A DNA stretch of 5,676 bases from Synechococcus sp. MED650 (GTDB lineage Bacteria > Cyanobacteriota > Cyanobacteriia > PCC-6307 > Cyanobiaceae). Location of the stretch: contig NZHI01000057.1 in NCBI GenBank assembly GCA_002691345.1, positions 8,517-14,192 of the forward strand, in the 5' to 3' direction. The notes beneath the pieces are model-generated. The model made no database searches. It worked only from the letters and a program-made list of their open reading frames with translations, and was not told the origin of the DNA. Made by a program: the position numbers and the translations under genes. Shown one piece after another: positions 1 to 5,676 of this stretch (positions are counted from its first letter, which is position 1; each line of letters begins with the position of its first letter).

Positions 1-1127
<1,127 letters not shown>

Positions 1128-1139
1128 CCAGCCAGAATG

Positions 1140-1154
1140 ATGGGATGTTCCCAT
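1140..1154. promoter_or_regulatory. Perfect 6-bp inverted repeat upstream of gloA (possible operator or 5'-UTR hairpin)
   Basis: ATGGGA-TGT-TCCCAT is a perfect dyad with 6-bp arms and a 3-bp spacer, ending 16 nt before the gloA ATG. A weak -10-like CAGAAT lies just upstream at 1133-1138, so the dyad would overlap the transcription start if that box is real. It does not match the CIRCE heat-shock operator (TTAGCACTC-N9-GAGTGCTAA). The binding factor is unknown. Confidence 0.3.
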
Positions 1155-1170
1155 TGCGCGACGCAGACCC

Positions 1171-1569
1171 ATGCGGATGCTCCACACCATGCTGCGGGTT
1201 GCTGATCTGGAGCGGTCTTTGAGCTTCTACACCGAGGTGCTGGGCATGCAGCTTCTGCGTCGGAAGGATTACCCCAGCGGCCGCTTCACCCTGGCTTTTG
1301 TTGGTTACGGCTCCGAGAAGGATCACACCGTTCTGGAACTCACCCACAACTGGGACACCGAGAGCTACACCTTGGGAGATGCCTACGGCCATATCGCCCT
1401 GGGTGTTGAAGACATCCACAGCACCTGTGCGGGCATTGCGGATCAAGGCGGTCGCGTTGTGCGGGAGCCTGGACCGATGAAGCACGGCACCACCGTGATC
1501 GCCTTCGTCGAAGATCCCGATGGGTACAAGGTGGAATTGATCGAGCTGTCTTCTAAAGCCCCCGCCTGA
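1171..1569 (+). CDS. gloA: Lactoylglutathione lyase (glyoxalase I), Ni2+-type
   Basis: Converts the hemithioacetal of methylglyoxal and glutathione to S-lactoylglutathione, the first step of the glyoxalase pathway that removes toxic methylglyoxal; cytoplasmic homodimer. The 132-residue product is a full-length short-form enzyme (E. coli GlxI is 135) made of two beta-alpha-beta-beta-beta modules of the VOC fold, roughly 1-60 and 70-128. All four metal ligands appear at the same numbering as in E. coli GlxI: H5, E56 (TVLELTHN), H74 (YGHIALGV) and E122 (GYKVELIE). The lack of the extra loops of the longer Zn-type enzymes supports Ni2+ or Co2+ dependence, by family knowledge. The ATG at 1171 places H5 correctly, which decides the start. 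No clear Shine-Dalgarno is visible. The stop is only 5 nt before the clpB2-like ATG, implying one transcript and possible translational coupling. A dyad lies just upstream at 1140-1154. Confidence 0.96.
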   Translation: MRMLHTMLRVADLERSLSFYTEVLGMQLLRRKDYPSGRFTLAFVGYGSEKDHTVLELTHNWDTESYTLGDAYGHIALGVEDIHSTCAGIADQGGRVVREPGPMKHGTTVIAFVEDPDGYKVELIELSSKAPA

Positions 1570-1574
1570 ACTGG

Positions 1575-4355
1575 ATGACCTCATCCCCTGCATGGAACGG
1601 CAGCCTCACCCATGAGCCGGATCGCTTCAGCGATGCGGCCTGGGATCTGCTGCTGAGTGGTCAGGACGTCGCCCGGCGCTGGCGCCATGAGCAGTTGGAT
1701 GTGGAACATCTCATCCAGGTGCTGTTCACCGACCCCTCCTGTCGGCGTTGGGTGGATGCCTTGCCGTTGTCAGCGGATGCGCTGCTTGATCGGCTGGAGG
1801 ATGTCTTGGCTGAGCAGCCGTCAGGTCGCGGCGATGCACTGTTCATCGGTGAAGACCTGGAACAGCTGCTGGAGGCTGCTGAGGCTGTTCGTCGCCGCTG
1901 GGACGGCGCTCTGATCGGTGTGCCTGAGCTGCTGATGGCCATCGGTGCTGATCAGCGGGTGGGTGCTGAGCTGTTTGCTGATCTGGGGCTTGCCGCCGAT
2001 CAGCTGGAGCTGTTGCTCCAGAACGATCTTGACGATCGGGTTGTCGGGGCTCCCTCTCCACCCCAGGGGCGGCCGGTGCCACGGTTCTCGCGAGAGTTTT
2101 CACAAGAGTCTTCACAAGAGTCTTCGCAAGAGGCTCCGCGGCGTGAACGGGTGGCTCGTGTCCCGGCGGCCAAGCCCAGTCGGCCAGACCCCCTCGAGCC
2201 TCCAGCTGCCCCCGAGGCCTCTCTGCAGGAGCCACCAACGGCGTTGGAGTCTTATGGCCGCGACCTCACCGCTGCAGCTGAAGAGGGAACCTTGGATCCG
2301 GTGATTGGCCGGGATGCGGAGATTCGCAATCTGATCAAGGTGCTCTCCCGCCGCAGCAAGAACAATCCGGTGTTGATCGGAGAACCCGGTGTAGGAAAGA
2401 CGGCCATTGCCGAGCTGCTGGCCCAGCGGATCGTGGCGGGAGAAGTCCCGGAATCCCTGCAGGGCCTGCGCTTGATCGCCCTGGATCTCGGAGCACTGAT
2501 CGCCGGAGCGAAATTTCGTGGGCAGTTCGAAGAACGGCTGCGATCGGTTCTGGAGGAGGTGAATCGCTCCGACTCCGGCGTGGTGCTGTTCATCGATGAA
2601 CTTCACACCGTGGTGGGAAGTGATCGCAGCAGCACCGATGCCGGCAGCTTGTTGAAGCCCGCTCTGGCGGGTGGCGACTTGCGTTGCATCGGAGCCACAA
2701 CTCCGGAGGACTACCGCCGCACGGTGGAAAAGGATCCGGCACTCAATCGCCGCTTCCAGCAGGTGGTGATTCGTGAACCTGATCTTGCCCTCAGCCTTGA
2801 AATCCTCCGCGGATTGAAAGAGCGATATGAGCTTCACCACGGTGTCACCATCACCGATGAGGCGATTCAGGCCGCGAATCGTCTGGCTGATCGCTACATC
2901 AGCGACCGCTGTCTACCCGATAAGGCCATCGATCTGATTGATGAGGCGGCAGCTCAGTTGAAGATGGAAGTCACCTCCAAACCGCAGGTGGTGGAAGAGG
3001 CGGAAGGGGATCTGCGCCGGGTTGAACTGGCGCTTTTGGCGGCTGAACAGGCACCGGCAGCGGAACGGATTCAGCTGCAGAGCAACCGACTGGCGGTGGC
3101 CAACCGGTTGGAGGATCTGCGTCGCCGCTGGCAGGAGGAGCGAGCGCAGCTCGAGGAACTTGGCCAATTGCTGCAGCAGGATGAAGATCTTCGCCATGCC
3201 ATCGCTGAAGCCGAACGCGATGGTGATCTCGAGGAGGCAGCCCGCCTGCAGTACGACCAGCTCCATCGCGTCCAGCAGCGGCGTGATGAGCTGGAGGCCA
3301 GTCAGGCTGAATCTCAGGCCTCCGGAACCGCCCTGTTGCGTGAGCAGGTGGAAGCTGCAGATATCGCTGATCTGGTGGCGCGTTGGACGGGGATTCCTGT
3401 TCAGCGGTTGCTGGCGGGAGAGCGTCGCAAGCTGCTGGAGCTGGATCAGCAGTTGGGGGATCGGGTAATTGGTCAGGCAGAGCCTGTGGCTGCGGTTGCA
3501 GCAGCCATTCGCCGAGCCCGCGCGGGGATGAAGGACTCCCGTCGCCCGGTGGGCTCCTTTCTCTTTTTGGGACCGACGGGTGTCGGCAAGACGGAACTGG
3601 CGAAGGCGTTGGCTGCGTCACTCTTCGATGAAGAGGAAGCGCTTGTCCGCCTGGACATGAGCGAGTTCATGGAGCGCAACGCCGTGGCCCGGTTGATTGG
3701 TGCGCCCCCTGGTTACGTGGGTTACGAGGAAGGGGGACAGCTCACCGAAGCCGTGCGCCGCCGCCCCTATGCGGTGCTGCTGCTGGACGAGGTGGAGAAA
3801 GCTCACCCCGATGTGTTCAATCTGTTGCTGCAGGTGTTGGATGACGGGCGTCTGACCGATTCGCAGGGCCGCACCGTTGACTTCCGTCACACCGTGGTGG
3901 TGATGACCAGCAATCTGGCCAGCCAAGCGATCCTCGAGCATGCGCGCTCGGGATCTGCTGATGAATCAGGGTTGCAGCAACAGGTGGATGCTGCCTTGGC
4001 CAGCCAGTTCCGGCCGGAATTCCTCAACCGCATCGATGAGGTGATTCGCTTCCGTCCGCTCCAGGTCGTCGATCTTGTTCGGATTGTGCAACTTCAGCTC
4101 AACGATCTCGCCAAGCTGCTGGCGGAGCAGGGGTTGGAGCTGCAAGTGGATCCGGCTGTGGCCGAGCGTCTGGCCCGCGCGGGGCACGAACCGGAATACG
4201 GGGCTCGGCCGCTGCGGCGAGTGCTGCGCCGTCAATTGGAAAACCCCCTGTCCACACAGCTCCTCGAGGAACGGTTCAGCGGTGCGAGCGGAGTCCATGT
4301 CCGTCTGGGGGATCCAGACGCTGATGCCCTGGTGTTTGAACCCGTGAGGGTTTGA
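1575..4355 (+). CDS. clpB2: Hsp100/Clp ATPase of the ClpB2 type (protein disaggregase-like chaperone)
   Basis: Hexameric AAA+ unfoldase that would thread aggregated proteins through its pore using ATP, typically with DnaK. Domains in the 926-residue product: Clp N-domain with two degenerate repeats (about 17-150), a Pro/Glu/Ser-rich linker (158-225), D1 AAA+ (about 226-460) with Walker A GEPGVGKT 269-276, pore loop [11 protein letters not shown] 311-321, Walker B VVLFIDE 336-342 and arginine fingers R392/R393; a long coiled-coil middle domain (about 462-590) with the [11 protein letters not shown] signature and conserved Y560; D2 with Walker A GPTGVGKT 666-673, GYVGYEEGG pore loop 713-721, Walker B VLLLDE 734-739, arginine finger R819 and sensor 2 GARPLRR 876-882. 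The roughly 125-residue middle domain and the absence of an [LIV]GF ClpP-docking tripeptide in D2 favour ClpB over ClpC. Differences from canonical ClpB (F for Tyr in the D1 pore loop, long linker) and the gene context fit the second cyanobacterial paralogue, ClpB2, reported as essential and not heat-induced in S. elongatus. The paralogue number is inference. Confidence 0.9.
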   Translation: MTSSPAWNGSLTHEPDRFSDAAWDLLLSGQDVARRWRHEQLDVEHLIQVLFTDPSCRRWVDALPLSADALLDRLEDVLAEQPSGRGDALFIGEDLEQLLEAAEAVRRRWDGALIGVPELLMAIGADQRVGAELFADLGLAADQLELLLQNDLDDRVVGAPSPPQGRPVPRFSREFSQESSQESSQEAPRRERVARVPAAKPSRPDPLEPPAAPEASLQEPPTALESYGRDLTAAAEEGTLDPVIGRDAEIRNLIKVLSRRSKNNPVLIGEPGVGKTAIAELLAQRIVAGEVPESLQGLRLIALDLGALIAGAKFRGQFEERLRSVLEEVNRSDSGVVLFIDELHTVVGSDRSSTDAGSLLKPALAGGDLRCIGATTPEDYRRTVEKDPALNRRFQQVVIREPDLALSLEILRGLKERYELHHGVTITDEAIQAANRLADRYISDRCLPDKAIDLIDEAAAQLKMEVTSKPQVVEEAEGDLRRVELALLAAEQAPAAERIQLQSNRLAVANRLEDLRRRWQEERAQLEELGQLLQQDEDLRHAIAEAERDGDLEEAARLQYDQLHRVQQRRDELEASQAESQASGTALLREQVEAADIADLVARWTGIPVQRLLAGERRKLLELDQQLGDRVIGQAEPVAAVAAAIRRARAGMKDSRRPVGSFLFLGPTGVGKTELAKALAASLFDEEEALVRLDMSEFMERNAVARLIGAPPGYVGYEEGGQLTEAVRRRPYAVLLLDEVEKAHPDVFNLLLQVLDDGRLTDSQGRTVDFRHTVVVMTSNLASQAILEHARSGSADESGLQQQVDAALASQFRPEFLNRIDEVIRFRPLQVVDLVRIVQLQLNDLAKLLAEQGLELQVDPAVAERLARAGHEPEYGARPLRRVLRRQLENPLSTQLLEERFSGASGVHVRLGDPDADALVFEPVRV
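2085..2132 (+). repeat. Four in-frame 12-bp tandem repeats in the ClpB2 linker
   Basis: Four adjacent 12-bp units (2085-2096, 2097-2108, 2109-2120, 2121-2132) share the pattern TCTTCACAAGAG with one to three differences each; the last two are nearly identical. In frame they encode [16 protein letters not shown] (residues 171-186), inside the flexible linker between the N-domain and the first AAA+ module. The unit length is a multiple of three, so copy-number change by slippage would keep the frame. This is visible directly in the sequence; any functional effect is unknown. Confidence 0.85.
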
Positions 4356-4385
4356 GGGCGTCCGGTAAGCTATCTGTTTGGCGAA

Positions 4386-4411
4386 GTGCCTACCGGCACC
4401 GTTGTCAACAA
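4386..4411 (+). other. Small adjacent dyads in the clpB2-secE gap
   Basis: The 70-nt gap (4356-4425) holds GTGCC-TACC-GGCAC at 4386-4399, a perfect 5-bp stem with a 4-nt loop, followed at once by TTGT-CA-ACAA at 4402-4411. No T-run follows either, so neither is a canonical intrinsic terminator. They could be part of a secE 5' leader or a weak processing site. A -10-like TAAGCT at 4366-4371 lies upstream but has no partner -35. I see no tRNA or other RNA gene here. Confidence 0.3.
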
Positions 4412-4425
4412 TCGGTCCCATCTCC

Positions 4426-4665
4426 GTGACCAGCCCAATCTCCGAGGAAACCACCACAGACAGCTCCAAGGCTGACGCCGAGTCACAGCGCTCTGGCGGA
4501 TTCTTGGCAGACACGGTCGACGAACTGAAATTGGTCGTCTGGCCCAGTCGGCAGCAGCTGTTCAGCGAATCCATCGCCGTGATCCTGATGGTCAGCCTGT
4601 CGGCAGCCACCATTGCTGCGGTGAGTCGCTTCTTCGGATGGGCTTCGTCCCAGGTGTTCCGCTGA
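4426..4665 (+). CDS. secE: Preprotein translocase subunit SecE
   Basis: Small essential membrane subunit of the SecYEG channel, clamping SecY; in cyanobacteria the translocon serves plasma and thylakoid membranes. From the GTG at 4426 the product is 79 residues, the normal size for single-span bacterial SecE. The polar N-terminus (1-25) is followed by an amphipathic helix with the conserved DELKLVVWPSRQQL segment (32-45, W39-P40) and one membrane helix (about 49-67, ending before R68). The GTG start gives MTSPISEETT and is preferred over a TTG at 4378 that would add 16 residues without family support; neither has a convincing ribosome binding site. It lies 70 nt after clpB2 on the same strand and 20 nt before the preferred nusG start, in the widely conserved secE-nusG-rplK order. 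Identity is firm; the start is probable. Confidence 0.93.
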   Translation: MTSPISEETTTDSSKADAESQRSGGFLADTVDELKLVVWPSRQQLFSESIAVILMVSLSAATIAAVSRFFGWASSQVFR

Positions 4666-4685
4666 CTCGAATCACCCCTTTCGCC

Positions 4686-5354
4686 GTGCCCGACGACCTC
4701 ACCACAACGGACACCTCTGAGGTGCTCGATCTGCCGGCCCCGAATGACGGGGAAGAGGGCACCTTGCCCCCGGCCGCTGTTGCCAATACCGCGATCGCCC
4801 GTTGGTACGCCGTTCAGGTGGCGTCCAGTTGCGAGAAGAAGGTGAAGGCCACCCTCGAACAACGCGCTGTCACGTTGGGCGTCAGCAACCGGATTCTGGA
4901 GATTGAGATTCCTCAAACTCCTGCCGTCAAGCTGAAGAAAGACGGCACCCGTCAGTCCACTGAGGAGAAGGTGTTTCCGGGCTACGTGCTGGTTCGGATG
5001 GTTCTCGATGAAGACACGATGATGGCGGTGCGGAGCACCCCCAATGTCATCAACTTCGTGGGTGCTGAAGACCGCCGTGCCACCGGCAAAGCGCGCGGTC
5101 ACATCAAGCCGCGTCCATTGAGCCGTTCTGAAGTGGATCGCATCTTCAAGCGTGCCGCTGAGAAGAAAACGGTGGTCAAAGTGGATCTCACCGAAGGGGA
5201 TCAGATCCTGGTCACTGCCGGACCGTTCAAGGATTTCCAGGGAGAGGTGATCGAAGTCTCAGGCGAGCGCAACAAGCTCAAGGCTCTCCTCTCCATTTTC
5301 GGTCGAGAGACCCCAGTGGAATTGGAGTTTTCTCAGATCAGCAAGCAGAACTGA
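4686..5354 (+). CDS. nusG: Transcription termination/antitermination factor NusG
   Basis: Binds the RNA polymerase clamp to modulate pausing and processivity, and can couple polymerase to the ribosome through NusE/S10. From the GTG at 4686 the product is 222 residues. The NGN domain spans about 39-130 (RWYAVQVASSCEKKVK, then VFPGYVLVRM at 96-105 and PNVINFVG at 119-126). A linker (130-165) leads to the C-terminal KOW domain (about 168-218), with EGDQILVTAGPFKDFQGEV at 170-188. Ahead of the NGN domain is an acidic, Pro/Thr-rich extension of about 38 residues, longer than the roughly 8 in E. coli. An in-frame ATG at 4638 would add 16 residues and overlap the last 28 nt of secE; the GTG avoids the overlap and starts with a typical polar MPDDLTTT, but no Shine-Dalgarno settles it. 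Cyanobacteria generally lack Rho, so a Rho-partner role is unlikely. It is followed by rplK after a structured 109-nt spacer. Confidence 0.95.
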   Translation: MPDDLTTTDTSEVLDLPAPNDGEEGTLPPAAVANTAIARWYAVQVASSCEKKVKATLEQRAVTLGVSNRILEIEIPQTPAVKLKKDGTRQSTEEKVFPGYVLVRMVLDEDTMMAVRSTPNVINFVGAEDRRATGKARGHIKPRPLSRSEVDRIFKRAAEKKTVVKVDLTEGDQILVTAGPFKDFQGEVIEVSGERNKLKALLSIFGRETPVELEFSQISKQN

Positions 5355-5356
5355 TC

Positions 5357-5413
5357 CGGCGGCGGCCGTCTCCCTGTGGAGGGCGGCCATTGGGGTGGGT
5401 GACCACTCCGCCG
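5357..5413 (+). promoter_or_regulatory. Potential branched RNA structure in the rplK leader
   Basis: The spacer between nusG (stop at 5352-5354) and rplK can form two adjacent hairpins. One pairs 5364-5373 with 5378-5388 (10 bp, one bulged G, CTGT loop). The other pairs 5392-5398 with 5403-5409 (7 bp, one G-U) closed by a GTGA tetraloop of the stable GNRA class. An outer helix of 6 bp, 5357-5362 with 5408-5413, could enclose both, giving a three-way junction at the cost of the two outer pairs of the second hairpin. No T-run follows, so it is not a standard terminator. Position and shape suggest an r-protein leader, since L1 represses rplK-rplA in E. coli, or an RNA processing site. The folding was done by eye; function is inferred. 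Confidence 0.4.
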
Positions 5414-5463
5414 CATCCAGCCTGAGGGCTTGGTGATCCGCAGCAGTCCAAACACCCCAGCCG

Positions 5464-5676
5464 ATGGCCAAGAAAGTCGTAGCTGTAATCAAGCTGGCCC
5501 TAGATGCCGGCAAAGCCAACCCCGCGCCGCCGGTGGGTCCTGCCCTCGGTCAGCACGGTGTGAACATCATGATGTTCTGCAAGGAGTACAACGCTCGGAC
5601 GCAGGACAAAGCCGGACTCGTGATTCCGGTGGAGATCTCGGTTTTTGAAGACCGCAGTTTCACCTTCATCACGAAG
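5464..5676 (+). CDS. rplK: Large ribosomal subunit protein L11 (uL11), C-terminus cut by the window edge
   Basis: Binds the GTPase-associated centre of 23S rRNA with the L10/L7-L12 stalk; contacts elongation factors and is needed for the stringent response through RelA in the bacteria studied. Seventy-one codons are present out of about 141, covering the N-terminal domain and stopping near the hinge to the rRNA-binding C-terminal domain. Diagnostic features are [11 protein letters not shown] at the start, the proline-rich [15 protein letters not shown] segment (21-35) that forms the thiostrepton/factor-contact surface, FCKEYNART (38-46) and [16 protein letters not shown] (51-66). Lysines corresponding to the PrmA methylation sites of E. 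coli are present (near residue 3 and K40). The ATG at 5464 gives the invariant MAKK start; the region before it has no clear Shine-Dalgarno. It follows nusG as in most bacteria, and rplA is expected beyond the right edge. Confidence 0.97.
   Translation, partial: MAKKVVAVIKLALDAGKANPAPPVGPALGQHGVNIMMFCKEYNARTQDKAGLVIPVEISVFEDRSFTFITK

Noticed and set aside
2112..2840. Minus-strand open frame of 242 codons inside clpB2
   Set aside because: It overlaps the D1 AAA+ module on the opposite strand and has no independent coding signal.
4366..4371. TAAGCT as a -10 box for secE
   Set aside because: No -35-like hexamer lies at a suitable distance (TTGAAC at 4337 and TTGAGG at 4352 are badly spaced), so the evidence is too thin for a feature.
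4356..4425. tRNA gene before secE, as found in some bacteria
   Set aside because: The gap is only 70 nt and shows neither a TTCAA T-loop motif nor a cloverleaf.
3966..5102. Long minus-strand open frame (378 codons) under clpB2, secE and nusG
   Set aside because: It runs antisense across three well-identified genes and two intergenic gaps. Its composition looks like a reverse-frame shadow and it has no recognisable domain.
5364..5388. Intrinsic terminator after nusG
   Set aside because: The hairpin is strong but is followed by ATTGGGGTGGG rather than a T-run, and nusG-rplK is normally one transcription unit.

Overview
The window looks like a chromosomal stretch from a GC-rich picocyanobacterium of the marine Synechococcus/Cyanobium type. 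This rests on recalled similarity of the encoded proteins (enolase beginning [20 protein letters not shown], SecE ending in a WPSRQQLFSESIAVILMVSL-like segment, the ClpB2-type chaperone) and on the gene order eno / gloA-clpB2 / secE-nusG-rplK. No database search was possible. Most genes lack a clear Shine-Dalgarno sequence and three probably start with GTG or have ambiguous starts, which is common in cyanobacteria.

Layout. (1) Positions 1-1058, minus strand: enolase (eno), with about 78 C-terminal residues beyond the left edge. (2) 1059-1170: a divergent intergenic region that should hold the eno promoter and the gloA promoter. It contains a perfect 6-bp inverted repeat with a 3-bp spacer just before gloA, and an NtcA-like half-degenerate site correctly spaced from a TAN3T -10 box facing eno. 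(3) 1171-1569, plus: gloA, a Ni-type glyoxalase I with all four metal ligands. (4) 1575-4355, plus: a 926-residue Hsp100 disaggregase of the ClpB2 kind, 5 nt behind gloA. It has two complete AAA+ modules and a ClpB-type middle domain, no visible ClpP-docking loop, and a linker carrying a four-unit 12-bp tandem repeat. (5) 4356-4425: a short gap with small dyads. (6) 4426-4665 secE, 4686-5354 nusG and 5464-5676 (cut by the right edge) rplK: the start of the conserved secE-nusG-rplK-rplA ribosomal/translocon cluster. The nusG-rplK spacer can fold into a compact branched RNA structure that may be the leader used for r-protein autoregulation.

How the genes fit together. gloA and clpB2 form a tight two-gene pair joining methylglyoxal detoxification to protein disaggregation, and both are housekeeping or stress functions. 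They run straight into the secretion/transcription/translation cluster on the same strand with no recognisable terminator between clpB2 and secE, so read-through is possible. Enolase is transcribed in the opposite direction.

Assessment. This is a conserved core-genome region. I see no mobile element, CRISPR, toxin-antitoxin, phage or defence genes, and no previously undescribed protein system. The points worth a second look are regulatory (the two intergenic regions) and the divergent features of the ClpB2-like chaperone.
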